Shown in pieces: positions 7,866 to 15,987 of a stretch of 64,000 bases of DNA. A program made the position numbers and the translations under genes. The DNA comes from Halotia wernerae (GTDB lineage Bacteria; Cyanobacteriota; Cyanobacteriia; Cyanobacteriales; Nostocaceae), in contig JAYGHB010000016.1 in the NCBI GenBank assembly GCA_034931985.1, forward strand, positions 11,839-75,838, in the 5' to 3' direction. Under the pieces are notes generated by a model that saw nothing but the letters and a program-made list of their open reading frames with translations, was not told the DNA's origin and made no database searches. How positions within the stretch are numbered: position 1 is the stretch's first letter; every line of letters begins with the position of its first letter.

Positions 7866-8597
7866 TTACTTCTTCAAATCAGAAGATATCAAATGCAGCT
7901 TTGCCACCATTTCGGCACGATTTATAACTTCCAGCTTGCGAAATATCCGTTTTAAAGCTTGCTTAACTGAATTTTCTGTAATCCATAAAGCCGTACCGAT
8001 TTTAGCATTAGTTAATCCCTGTGCTACTAATTCAGCAATTTGAATTTCACGCGCTGTTAGGCGATTATTTACAGAAGAATTTATTCTAATTTGTTGTATA
8101 CCTAATGTGGCTAAACAAGCTGATATATGAGTGCAAACAGCGCTGAGATGAGCAATATCTTGATGATGAAACGCTGGTGTTTCACCCACACGAGCAAAAT
8201 AAACTGCGCCGATGAGACTACCGCCGCCAACTATTGGCCCAGTCATAATGTGTTCGTGGTCGTAGGATGCACAACAATTCTGATAAAGTTCGCATTGCTT
8301 CCACCCTCCTGGAGGTAACACCATTTCCTCATGTGCTGGAGCATGATGCTCAACTACGTAGCGCAGAACTGGATCAACAGCTCGACCGACCTTTTCATAA
8401 AGTTCTACAAAAGTATCAGCATTGGGTACACCGTGGATATCGACCGCCATGTAGCGCGATCGCTCATTGAAAAGATAGATTCCCCAACGTTGAACGCTAA
8501 AATGCTCACCAACCCCATCCATAAAGCGCAGTCTGAGTTCGCGTTGATCGCGAGCAGAGGCTAAAGCTTGGAATAGCTCATGAAGAGAATTAGCCAT
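7866..8597 (-). CDS. GAF-LuxR transcriptional regulator (paralogue 1)
   Basis: A 243-residue protein. Residues ~1-165 resemble a GAF sensor domain with a Cys/His-rich stretch, 'CELYQNCCASYDHEHIMTGP'. Residues ~175-240 are a LuxR/GerE helix-turn-helix ('LTAREIQIAELVAQGLTNAKIGTALWITENSVKQ'). It is a close paralogue of the product of 9381-10061, sharing length, domain order, the 'HAPAHE' and 'DHEH-MTGPIV' motifs and the HTH sequence. It is transcribed away from the DJ-1-like gene (8686), with an 88-bp divergent spacer between. The likely role is a DNA-binding regulator whose GAF domain senses a small molecule, redox or metal state through the conserved Cys/His residues. The ligand is unknown. 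Confidence 0.85.
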   Translation of the reverse strand: MANSLHELFQALASARDQRELRLRFMDGVGEHFSVQRWGIYLFNERSRYMAVDIHGVPNADTFVELYEKVGRAVDPVLRYVVEHHAPAHEEMVLPPGGWKQCELYQNCCASYDHEHIMTGPIVGGGSLIGAVYFARVGETPAFHHQDIAHLSAVCTHISACLATLGIQQIRINSSVNNRLTAREIQIAELVAQGLTNAKIGTALWITENSVKQALKRIFRKLEVINRAEMVAKLHLISSDLKK

Positions 8598-8685
8598 TGA
8601 ACTGAAAATGTACTCGATTGAGGACTAGGCAGTTTTAATACTCACTTCTACCATATTTCATAACTATCATTAACAGAAGTTAGCA

Positions 8686-9384
8686 ATGACAAATCCAGCC
8701 AAATATCACATCGGCTTAGTTATTTTCCCTGGTATGACTCAACTTGATATTACTGGGCCTCACCAGGTATTTGCCCTGATGCCTAATACTTGTGTCCACT
8801 TGTTGTGGAAGTCTTTGCAGCCAGTAACTAGTAACGAAGGTATGACAATATTGCCTACAACCACTTTTGACGACTGTCCATCACTCGATGTTTTGTGCGT
8901 TCCCGGTGGTGCTGCGGGACAGGTGGAAATGATGCGGGATGCTGAAGTGCTGGAATTTCTCCAACAACAAGGTAAAACTGCAAAATATATCACTTCAGTC
9001 TGCACTGGCTCTTTGATTTTAGCGGCGGCTGGATTATTACAAGGCTACCGTGCTGCTTGCCATTGGGCATTTCGTGACCAGTTAGCGATGTTGGGAGTTG
9101 AGGTCGGAACTGAAAGAGTAGTAGTTGACCGCGATCGCATTACAGGCGGTGGTGTAACTGCTGGTATTGATTTTGGCTTGGTGGTTGCTGCTCATCTGTG
9201 TGGCGAGGAAACAGCTAAATTGATTCAGCTATTGTTAGAGTATAATCCTGCACCACCTTTTAACGCCGGTTCTCCAGAAAATGCTGGAGAAGTTTTAGTA
9301 GCACAAGTTAGGAAATTGGGCAGAAAAATGATTGTAGCATCCCTTGCACAGACTAAGGAAACAGCTAAGTTGCTGGGTGTTTAA
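8686..9384 (+). CDS. DJ-1/PfpI family protein, isonitrile hydratase-like
   Basis: A 232-residue glutamine-amidotransferase-like (DJ-1/PfpI) protein. The nucleophile elbow is 'SVCTGSLILAAAGLL' (Cys106-Thr107), and an Asp in 'MTQLDITGP' (Asp21) is also conserved. These correspond, from memory, to the Asp/Cys/Thr trio of isonitrile (cyclohexyl isocyanide) hydratase InhA. Some relatives are regulators or glyoxalases, so the substrate is open. It has no HTH or AraC domain. The start at 8686 is divergent from the GAF-LuxR gene at 7866-8597. The 3' end overlaps the second GAF-LuxR gene tail-to-tail by 4 bp. Being sandwiched between two paralogous regulators suggests that it is their target. Confidence 0.85.
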   Translation: MTNPAKYHIGLVIFPGMTQLDITGPHQVFALMPNTCVHLLWKSLQPVTSNEGMTILPTTTFDDCPSLDVLCVPGGAAGQVEMMRDAEVLEFLQQQGKTAKYITSVCTGSLILAAAGLLQGYRAACHWAFRDQLAMLGVEVGTERVVVDRDRITGGGVTAGIDFGLVVAAHLCGEETAKLIQLLLEYNPAPPFNAGSPENAGEVLVAQVRKLGRKMIVASLAQTKETAKLLGV

Positions 9385-10061
9385 ACAGACTCAGAGGATA
9401 TCAAATGCAACTTTGCCACCATTTCAGTACGAGCTGAAACTCCCAGCTTACGGAACATTCTTTTGAGGGCTTGCTTAACAGAATTTTGGGTAATCCAAAG
9501 TTTTTCACCAACTTCCGCATTCGTTAAACCCTGCGCCACCAATTCGGCAATTTCTAACTCACGGGGTGTTAGAGGACTTGGTAACAGAGAATTTGATATT
9601 TTTGGTGGTTTGGCTCGTAAGGTTGCCATTCTAGCTGACAAGTGAATGCATAAGGCGCTTAAATCAGCAAGGTCATCGCCATCAAAAGCCGCAGTTCCGC
9701 GATCGCGGGTTAAGTTTAGTGTTCCTACAAGCCTCCCATCACAAACAATTGGGCCAGTCATTACGTGTTCGTGATCGTGGCGTGAGCAAAAATGCTGCCA
9801 ATCTCCTGGGGATAAAATTGACTGTTCATGAGCGGGTGCATGACGTTCAACTACATAGCGTCCGATGGGATTGCCTTCCATGCATACTGCTGGAATAGCC
9901 TGAGTATTAATTTCAGTTGTTGGCTGTTCATCTAGGAGATAGATACCCCAATGTTGTACGCCAAAATGTTCGCCAATTTTATCTGCTAAAGCTAGTTGTA
10001 GTTCTTGCTCATTGCGGACGTTGGCGATCGCTTCAAATACGGCGTAGAGAGAATTAGGCAT
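9381..10061 (-). CDS. GAF-LuxR transcriptional regulator (paralogue 2)
   Basis: A 226-residue protein with an N-terminal GAF-like domain and a C-terminal LuxR HTH ('LTPRELEIAELVAQGLTNAEVGEKLWITQNSV'). It shares 'GEHFGVQHWGIYLLDE', 'HAPAHEQSILSPGDW' and 'DHEHVMTGPIV' with paralogue 1. It lacks part of the Cys cluster: only one Cys precedes the DHEH motif (FCSRHDHEH), where paralogue 1 has several. The 3' end overlaps the DJ-1-like gene by 4 bp in convergent orientation. That arrangement would create antisense transcripts unless a terminator acts inside the genes. A tandem origin by duplication around the DJ-1 gene is likely. Confidence 0.85.
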   Translation of the reverse strand: MPNSLYAVFEAIANVRNEQELQLALADKIGEHFGVQHWGIYLLDEQPTTEINTQAIPAVCMEGNPIGRYVVERHAPAHEQSILSPGDWQHFCSRHDHEHVMTGPIVCDGRLVGTLNLTRDRGTAAFDGDDLADLSALCIHLSARMATLRAKPPKISNSLLPSPLTPRELEIAELVAQGLTNAEVGEKLWITQNSVKQALKRMFRKLGVSARTEMVAKLHLISSESV

Positions 10062-10163
10062 AAGTGTACCCAGTTGGGGTCTATGCGAGACTCAGCAATT
10101 ACTTCTATGCTAATACCAGCAAAGATAAAACGCTAATCTAACTGGTAATGCTAGGAGAAGTAT

Positions 10164-10820
10164 ATGACAGTTACAAAACTCTCTGCTCAGGAACTTTTCC
10201 GGGCTGCTTATGAAAATCGCTACACTTGGGATCAGAATTTCCCCGGTTATACCGCAGATATTACTTTTAAGCATGACGATCAAGTAGTCACGGGTAAAGT
10301 TGTCGTCAACGCTAATCTCAAGGCGGAAGTATTGGGTGTAGATGACGAGGAAGCCAAGAAAGCAATTCACGGTCAAGCGTGGGAAATTGCTATTCACCGT
10401 GTCCGTCGGTCTTTTGAAGACACTCACAGCACAAATACATTTAGCTATGGGAACACTGACGAAACTGGTGCAGTTGAGATCTTAGTTGGTGGTAAGTCTG
10501 AGGGTGATAAATACAAGGTTCGTAATAACGAAGTTTGTCATGTTCACCGTTTAATTCACGGTACTTTCGTAACAATCAACACTTTCAGCAGTCATGACAC
10601 CGGGGAAGGCTATTTGTCTCATACTTATGACTCTGTTTATCATGACCCCAAAACTGGGGAACAAAAAGGTGGTAGAAGCGAATTTACCGATGAATACGAA
10701 AAGGTAGGCGATTATTTTATTTTGAATCGCCGGGAAATTCGGACTGAGACAGCAGGACAACTCTCAACTCAAGAGTTTGTTTTCTCGAATATTAAATTGT
10801 TGGAACCTGTTGCTGCTTAA
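10164..10820 (+). CDS. DUF3386 family protein
   Basis: A 218-residue soluble protein beginning 'MTVTKLSAQELFRAAYENRYTW'. It is recognisable as the cyanobacterial DUF3386 family, whose function is unknown. No signal peptide or membrane helix is visible. The sequence is rich in beta-type strands with His/Asp/Glu residues (for example 'CHVHRLIHG' and 'HDTGEGYLSHTYDS'), suggesting a lipocalin-like or ligand-binding barrel; that is inference only. AGGAGAAG lies ahead of the ATG. A HIP1-based hairpin terminator follows at 10842-10882. Confidence 0.8.
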   Translation: MTVTKLSAQELFRAAYENRYTWDQNFPGYTADITFKHDDQVVTGKVVVNANLKAEVLGVDDEEAKKAIHGQAWEIAIHRVRRSFEDTHSTNTFSYGNTDETGAVEILVGGKSEGDKYKVRNNEVCHVHRLIHGTFVTINTFSSHDTGEGYLSHTYDSVYHDPKTGEQKGGRSEFTDEYEKVGDYFILNRREIRTETAGQLSTQEFVFSNIKLLEPVAA

Positions 10821-10841
10821 GCTACATTCTGCAATATAAAT

Positions 10842-10882
10842 AAAAGCGATCGCTCTTGAAACTCCAGAAGCGATCGCTTTTA
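10842..10882 (+). terminator. HIP1-based terminator hairpin
   Basis: AAAAGCGATCGCT pairs with AGCGATCGCTTTT across a 13-nt loop, followed by ATTTT. Each arm contains a HIP1 octamer. It lies 22 bp after the DUF3386 gene. Confidence 0.7.
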
Positions 10883-10901
10883 TTTTGACTTAAATTAATT
10901 T

Positions 10902-11255
10902 ATGAACACGATCTTCCACATTACCCAACGCCAACAATGGGAACAAGCCAACCTCATCGGTAGCTATCGCGGTGATACGCTGGATATTGAAGGCTTTATC
11001 CACTGTTCAAAAGCTACCCAAATAGTCAAAGTTGCCAATAGGTTTTTCCTCAATCAACAAGGATTAGTATTGCTGGCTATTGACTCTAATCAAGTTCAAG
11101 CAGAAATTCGCTATGAAGTTGCTGAGATAGGTGAACTATTTCCACACATTTATGGTGTTTTGAATATTGATGCTATCTATCAGGTAATTAACTTTGAACC
11201 TAAAAAAGATGGTTTTTTTGAGTTACCACCAGAAGTTGTAAACTTATCGTTATAA
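10902..11255 (+). CDS. DUF952 family protein
   Basis: A 117-residue protein with the DUF952 pattern: 'IFHITQRQQWEQA', 'SYRGDTLDIEGFIHCS' and 'FPHIYGVLNIDAI'. The family has an ADP-ribosyltransferase-like fold in solved members but no agreed function. It starts 20 bp after the preceding terminator and ends 13 bp before the AtzG-like gene, so it probably heads a three-gene operon with the amidohydrolase pair. Confidence 0.85.
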   Translation: MNTIFHITQRQQWEQANLIGSYRGDTLDIEGFIHCSKATQIVKVANRFFLNQQGLVLLAIDSNQVQAEIRYEVAEIGELFPHIYGVLNIDAIYQVINFEPKKDGFFELPPEVVNLSL

Positions 11256-11268
11256 ACACAAAAAAAAG

Positions 11269-11457
11269 ATGGAAAGTCAAGAATTTAATGTGGTTGAATA
11301 TGTAAATCAAATGGCGTTACTGTTAGATCTACAAATAACAGATGAATATCAAGATGGTGTGGTGGCAAATTTTGAGAAAATAAAAGCGATCGCCAATCTC
11401 GTCAATTCCTTTCCTATACCAGAAGATATTGAAGTTGCACCAGTATTTGAACCATGA
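11269..11457 (+). CDS. AtzG-like small subunit (DUF4089)
   Basis: A 62-residue acidic protein. It has the GatC-like pattern of DUF4089/HpxX/AtzG: 'VNQMALLLDLQITDEYQDGVVANFEKI' (split), then 'FPIPEDIEVAPVFEP'. In characterised pairs this small protein wraps around and stabilises an amidase-signature partner. The stop overlaps the start of the amidohydrolase by 4 bp (ATGA), indicating translational coupling and 1:1 production. Confidence 0.8.
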   Translation: MESQEFNVVEYVNQMALLLDLQITDEYQDGVVANFEKIKAIANLVNSFPIPEDIEVAPVFEP

Positions 11458-12806
11458 ATGATGCTGTATCAATAGCTGCTGCTGTACGTGCAGGTGAAGT
11501 TAGCGCAGTGGAAGTTACCAAAGCTGCATTAGCACAAATCGCAGCACGAGATCATGAACTCAACTGCTTTACATCTGTGACTACAGAAATGGCTTTGACA
11601 GATGCAGCCCGAATTGACAAAGAAATTGCCCAAGGTAATAACCCTGGTTTACTGGCTGGTGTGCCTTTTGCAGTCAAAAACCTCTTCGACATCGCTGGTT
11701 TAACAACTCTGGCGGGTTCCAAAATCAACGCGGAAAATTCCCCAGCTACCCAAGACGCAACCGCAGTAACCAAGCTGAAACAAGCAGGTGCTGTGTTAGT
11801 CGGCGCTTTAAATATGGATGAGTACGCCTATGGATTTGTGACAGAAAACTCTCATTACGGTGCTACCCATAATCCCCATGATTTACAGCGTGTAGCTGGC
11901 GGTTCATCGGGTGGTTCAGCGGCGGCTGTTGCTGCTGGGTTAGTCCCGCTAACTTTGGGTTCTGATACTAATGGTTCAATTCGCGTTCCCGCTGCCTTGT
12001 GTGGAGTTTTTGGTTTCAAACCAACTTACGGACGATTATCTCGTGCTGGGGTAGCTTTATTTTCTAGCAGTTTTGACCACATAGGTTGCTTTACTCGTTC
12101 GGTAGAGGATATCGCTACTGTTTTTGATGTACTTCAAGGCGAAGACGATCGCGATCCAATTTGTACAAAGCGTCCACCGCAATTTTGTTTACCCCAACTC
12201 AATCAAGATATTGCTGATATTAGAATTGCAATTGCTGGTGATTATTTTGTCAAAGGTGCAGAACCAGAAGCCTTAGCAGCAGTGCAAAAGGTAGCAGATG
12301 CTTTGGATGTGACTGAGTATGTGACGCTACCAGAAGCCCATCGCGCCCGTGCGGCGGCGTTTATAATTACAGCTAGCGAGGGGGCGAATCTGCATTTAGA
12401 CAAATTGCGATCGCGTCCTCATGATTTTGATCCAGCTACACGCGATCGCTTTTTGGCTGGGGCGTTAATTCCTAGCACTTGGTATTTACAAGCACAACGC
12501 TTTCGGAGATGGTATCGCGATCGCATCCGGGAAGTGTTTCAAAATGTGGATGTAATTCTTGCGCCAACTACACCAATTTCCGCACCATTAATTGGTCAAA
12601 AAACTATGATATTAGATGGGGAAGAAATTCTCATCCGTCCTCATTTAGGATTATTTACTCAACCTTTATCTTTTATTGGTTTACCTGTTTTATCAATACC
12701 AATTCAATGTCTAAATAATCTACCTTTAGGTGTGCAATTGATAGCTGCACCTAACAATGAAGGGTTAATTTTACGGGTTGCAGCCGTAATAGAGGCAAAG
12801 CTATGA
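11454..12806 (+). CDS. AtzE-family amidohydrolase (amidase signature)
   Basis: A 450-residue amidase-signature enzyme. The catalytic Lys is in 'GVPFAVKNLFDIAG' (~residue 74). The Ser-rich core is 'GGSSGGSAAAVAAGLVPL', followed by 'GSDTNGSIRVPAALCGVFG'. It is closest in architecture to AtzE-type 1-carboxybiuret hydrolases, which work as AtzE-AtzG complexes. The DUF4089 gene directly upstream fits that pairing. The family also covers allantoin and purine nitrogen salvage roles (HpxY), and no atzF/urea amidolyase gene is nearby, so the exact substrate is undetermined. It is cytoplasmic. Confidence 0.85.
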   Translation: MNDAVSIAAAVRAGEVSAVEVTKAALAQIAARDHELNCFTSVTTEMALTDAARIDKEIAQGNNPGLLAGVPFAVKNLFDIAGLTTLAGSKINAENSPATQDATAVTKLKQAGAVLVGALNMDEYAYGFVTENSHYGATHNPHDLQRVAGGSSGGSAAAVAAGLVPLTLGSDTNGSIRVPAALCGVFGFKPTYGRLSRAGVALFSSSFDHIGCFTRSVEDIATVFDVLQGEDDRDPICTKRPPQFCLPQLNQDIADIRIAIAGDYFVKGAEPEALAAVQKVADALDVTEYVTLPEAHRARAAAFIITASEGANLHLDKLRSRPHDFDPATRDRFLAGALIPSTWYLQAQRFRRWYRDRIREVFQNVDVILAPTTPISAPLIGQKTMILDGEEILIRPHLGLFTQPLSFIGLPVLSIPIQCLNNLPLGVQLIAAPNNEGLILRVAAVIEAKL

Positions 12807-12834
12807 TTATAGTTTCAATGCATTGTCGCCAACT

Positions 12835-13053
12835 TCACGTATCAGGGTTGTTAATTTCTGGAATTTCTGGATATCTTCGCCAGCAATAGGCAACTTTACC
12901 CAACTTAGTTTGAGGATTTCTGAGCTAGAGAAAACAGCGATCGCACTGTAATACTTCCCCAAGTGCTGGAAGTATTACAGCAAAGGTAGAATCAGGCTCG
13001 CTGTTTTTATCTAAAATACTTTGTATGGTGTTTGGTAAAGCTATATCTGTCAT
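12835..13053 (-). pseudogene. Decayed GAF-domain protein, 5' fragment with in-frame stops
   Basis: From ATG 13053 the minus strand reads MTDIALPNTIQSILDKNSEP... then 'ALGEVLQCDRCFL', which is the start of a cyanobacterial GAF-domain protein. An in-frame TAG at 12925-12927 interrupts it, at a position where relatives have Tyr (CFLYLR). Beyond it the same frame continues recognisably as 'LRNPQTKLGKVAYCWRRYPE' until a TGA at 12835-12837. The rest of the domain (~100 residues) is missing, replaced by the end of the amidohydrolase gene. No ribosome site precedes the ATG. Confidence 0.75.
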
Positions 13054-13195
13054 TAAAAAGTAAGTTATTCTTTTGGCTATTTTCTCAACAAACTTCAATT
13101 TAAAAGATCACCCTATAGGCACAAATGACAATGAATATGATAAATTAATGGATATTAATAAGTAGATTACTTAAGATGTTTATGCCTATAAAATC

Positions 13196-13222
13196 ACTCC
13201 ATTTTTTTGATAAAAAATGGAG
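13196..13222. terminator. A/T-rich hairpin
   Basis: ACTCCATTTTTT pairs with AAAAAATGGAGT across a short loop. It lies in the ~250-bp spacer between the GAF pseudogene and csbD. It could end csbD transcripts on the minus strand. Nothing else is seen in this spacer. Confidence 0.4.
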
Positions 13223-13305
13223 TATTCAATGGCGTATTCTTAATACTAAATCATTCTTAAATATTATATAGATGACACCCTAACATTGGATCTGGAGAAG
13301 CTAAT

Positions 13306-13488
13306 TTAGTCAATCACTTTCTTCAGTTCATCTTTGATGTTTTCTGTTGTGTGAATAACTTGGGCTTCAGCTTGCTTGGACTGGCCTTCAGCTTTATCTG
13401 CCGGATTACCGCTTACTTCACCAATTACTTCTTGTACCTTGCCTTCAATATTTTTGGCAGTGGCTTCTACTCTTTTTTCTACGCTCAT
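13306..13488 (-). CDS. CsbD-family stress protein
   Basis: A 60-residue hydrophilic, Lys/Glu-rich protein with the CsbD pattern 'MSVEKRVEATAKNIEGKVQEV' (split) and 'GNPADKAEGQSKQAEA'. CsbD-like proteins are small, general-stress-induced and of unclear mechanism. GGAAG precedes the ATG. It opens a group of stress-type genes (ChaB, Dps, exported Lti-like protein). Confidence 0.85.
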   Translation of the reverse strand: MSVEKRVEATAKNIEGKVQEVIGEVSGNPADKAEGQSKQAEAQVIHTTENIKDELKKVID

Positions 13489-13754
13489 CTTTTTATTCTT
13501 CCTTAAGTTATTTGAAATACTATACTATTAAGTAAAATACCAGTATCATATGTTTTTACATACTATCCTAGGGTAGAATAAATATTTCTACATTTCATTA
13601 CTTAAGACAGATGCATAATTAAATAATATAACTGCGATGAGAAGTGCATATCCAAACAAGGTTTTTATTATAGAGTCTACACAGATAATTAAACCTGTTT
13701 ACTATTATTAACCTAAAGTCAGAACAAATTTTATTGATAAGGAAAACATTAAGA

Positions 13755-14636
13755 GTGGTTACAAGGCATAAAAAAAATGCGTGGGTAAGTGAGATCAATG
13801 ACATCATCCGAGGTGCTTGTGGAGGTTTTTTATTTGGTATTCCTCTACTTTACACAATGGAAGTCTGGTGGATTGGCTCACTTGTAAAACCACAATTAAT
13901 GATGATGGCGATCACATTAATGTTTACTGTAGTTTTCTTACTCAACCAGACAGAAGGTTTTCGTAAACGCAGATATCGCTGGCGAAATTATGAAGCAGCT
14001 ATAGATACTGTAGAAGCAATCGCGATCGGACTAGCTTGCTCTGCCTTTATATTACTATTGTTACGAGAATTAACACTTGAAACTTCTCTAAAAGAAGCCT
14101 TAGGTAAAATCATTTTTGAAAGCGTACCTTTTGCTCTTGGTGTTGCCCTAGCCAACCAGTTTTTAGGAGAAAGTAATAATAGTAATACTGAAATAGATCA
14201 TCAACCAAACAACGTAACTAAGCACAAGCAGAATGGTTTAGATGCTACCCTTGCTGATTTAGGTGCAACCTTAATTGGTGCAACCGTAATTGCATTTAAT
14301 ATTGCTCCAACCGATGAAATTCCTATGCTAGCAGCCGCTGTTTCTGCACCTTGGCTTTTAGCAATGATTGCCACATCTTTAATAATTTCCTATTGCATTG
14401 TATTTCAGGCAGGTTTTTCAAATCAACAAAAGCGTAGGCAGCAAAAAGGTATATTCCAACGACCCTCAAGTGAAACAATAATGTCTTATTTAGTGTCTCT
14501 ACTAGCAGGTGCTTTTATGCTGTGGTTCTTTCAAAAGATAACTTTTAGCGATCCTTGGACAATGTGGTTAGAGCATACTTTAGTGCTGGGTTTACCTGCA
14601 ACTATTGGTGGTGCAGCTGGAAGATTAGCAATATGA
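13755..14636 (+). CDS. TIGR02587-type integral membrane protein
   Basis: About 293 residues with roughly 7-8 hydrophobic helices and the conserved opening 'EINDIIRGACGGFLFGIPLL'. That identifies the uncharacterised TIGR02587 membrane family. The frame is open from a TTG at 13734. I prefer the GTG at 13755 because AAGGA lies about 12 bp upstream and relatives start close to this point. The ATGA overlap with the next gene (TIGR02588) is the standard arrangement of this pair, implying that they form one membrane complex. Function unknown. Confidence 0.8.
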   Translation: MVTRHKKNAWVSEINDIIRGACGGFLFGIPLLYTMEVWWIGSLVKPQLMMMAITLMFTVVFLLNQTEGFRKRRYRWRNYEAAIDTVEAIAIGLACSAFILLLLRELTLETSLKEALGKIIFESVPFALGVALANQFLGESNNSNTEIDHQPNNVTKHKQNGLDATLADLGATLIGATVIAFNIAPTDEIPMLAAAVSAPWLLAMIATSLIISYCIVFQAGFSNQQKRRQQKGIFQRPSSETIMSYLVSLLAGAFMLWFFQKITFSDPWTMWLEHTLVLGLPATIGGAAGRLAI

Positions 14637-15034
14637 ATAAAATCGAACAACAAGAATCAAAGCGTTCATTTGCCGAGTGGATGACATTCAGTATAGCCTC
14701 ATTGATTCTAGCTGGAATTGTTAGCTTAGTAGGGTACATTTGGCTCAACGATAAAAATCAACCTCCGATCATTTCAGTCACTAACAAACAGACAATCCGG
14801 GAAATTGATGGACAATTTTATGTCCCCTTTGAAGTTGTCAATACTGGAGGAGATACAGCCGAATCAGTTCAAATTATTGCTGAGTTACAGATTAATGGCA
14901 AAGTTGTAGAAACAGGAGAACAACAAATTAATTTTTTATCGCGTGATGAAAAAGAAGCAGGCGCATTTGTGTTCAGTCAAAATCCTAGTCAAGGTAAGTT
15001 AATTTTGCGCGTTTCTAGCTACAAGTTACCTTAA
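14633..15034 (+). CDS. TIGR02588-type membrane-anchored protein
   Basis: 133 residues. One transmembrane helix (~residues 19-41, 'SIASLILAGIVSLVGYIWL') is followed by a ~90-residue beta-sandwich-like extracytoplasmic domain ('PFEVVNTGGDTAESVQIIAEL'). It matches the TIGR02588 family that always accompanies TIGR02587. It is translationally coupled to the preceding gene by an ATGA overlap. The outward domain resembles immunoglobulin-like or CARDB folds; that resemblance is inferred from the strand pattern only. Confidence 0.8.
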   Translation: MNKIEQQESKRSFAEWMTFSIASLILAGIVSLVGYIWLNDKNQPPIISVTNKQTIREIDGQFYVPFEVVNTGGDTAESVQIIAELQINGKVVETGEQQINFLSRDEKEAGAFVFSQNPSQGKLILRVSSYKLP

Positions 15035-15094
15035 TATATTGGCTGCTGGTAACTGATTACCAGTTACCAGCAAATCAGGAAAATAGATAATAGA

Positions 15095-15898
15095 TTAAAC
15101 GTTTACTTTAGCCTTTGACCAAACACCATTTTCATCTTCATCATACCCTTGGTGAATAGTTTCCCAAGCAGCTTGTTCAGCAGTAAACTCATCGCTTGTT
15201 TCACTTAAAACAGTGTTATAACGCTCAATGAATGTGCTTTGAGCTTCTTGAGAAAGGTGAGATCGAACCTCAGGAGATAAATCTTCCGGACTGTTGCAAG
15301 GGCCAGGACAAGGATGAGACAGTGTTTTTTCTACTGTATGAATTTCTTCGCCACCAGCACTTTCGAGTAGCAATTGAAATTCGCCGACGCGATCGCTTGG
15401 CACTTCTGCCATTAATAAAAATTCGCCAGCTTGTAAGCGGGTTTGGTAGATCGCGGCTTTATCTTCTGGCATTCCCCAAGCAGTCAGAACCGATACCAAG
15501 CCTGCACCAGCACTACCTGCGATCGCTCCACTAGCGGCTCCTAGTAGTAAAGCACCAATTGGCCCTGCTGCCACAATTGGCCCCACAAACGGAACGAACA
15601 GTACGCCTACACCTGTGAGCAAGCTGAGAAATGAACCAAACAAAGAACCAAAAATTGCTCCTGTTCTCAATCCTCCCAAAATCACGTCTTTCTTAGTAAT
15701 GAAGCCAGAAATTCGAGTTTCCGATTGGAAATTTCTGCCCATTACTGAAATATGATCTCTTGGTACACCTCTGTCGAGTAAGCGTCTAATAACATCATCA
15801 ATTTGCTTTTGCTCTTTGAATAACACAGATATAGTCCGTTCTGCTTGATACACTTCTGGCACTTGAATCTCCTTAAATCTTGTTTTTGTAATTGACAT
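15095..15898 (-). CDS. Glycine-zipper stress protein with C-terminal ChaB domain
   Basis: About 267 residues. Residues ~15-65 form a general-stress-protein-like alpha/beta module ('AERTISVLFKEQKQIDDVI'). A Gly/Ala-rich hydrophobic stretch (~75-140, 'GSLFGSFLSLLTGVGVLFV') follows, then a second alpha/beta strand set ('GEFLLMAEVPSDRVGEF'). The C-terminal ~60 residues are a ChaB-like domain ('STFIERYNTVLSETSDEFTAE', 'AAWETIHQGY'). Similar proteins are annotated as low-temperature- or salt-induced in Anabaena; that link is from memory. The longest frame begins at a TTG at 15937, but the ATG at 15898 (MSITKTRF) is the more natural start. Confidence 0.75.
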   Translation of the reverse strand: MSITKTRFKEIQVPEVYQAERTISVLFKEQKQIDDVIRRLLDRGVPRDHISVMGRNFQSETRISGFITKKDVILGGLRTGAIFGSLFGSFLSLLTGVGVLFVPFVGPIVAAGPIGALLLGAASGAIAGSAGAGLVSVLTAWGMPEDKAAIYQTRLQAGEFLLMAEVPSDRVGEFQLLLESAGGEEIHTVEKTLSHPCPGPCNSPEDLSPEVRSHLSQEAQSTFIERYNTVLSETSDEFTAEQAAWETIHQGYDEDENGVWSKAKVNV

Positions 15899-15987
15899 CC
15901 TGAAGAAACAATTGCAGGAAGATTGAATCTCCCCCACAGACTGCTATCTCAGTTCAAACGTGTGTAGTTGGCTATGTCTGACAATAA

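Noticed and set aside
12957..12977. 11-bp inverted repeat as a terminator inside the GAF remnant
   Set aside because: It lies within the recognisable old coding sequence (VILPALGEVLQ) and has no T-run, so it is probably fortuitous.
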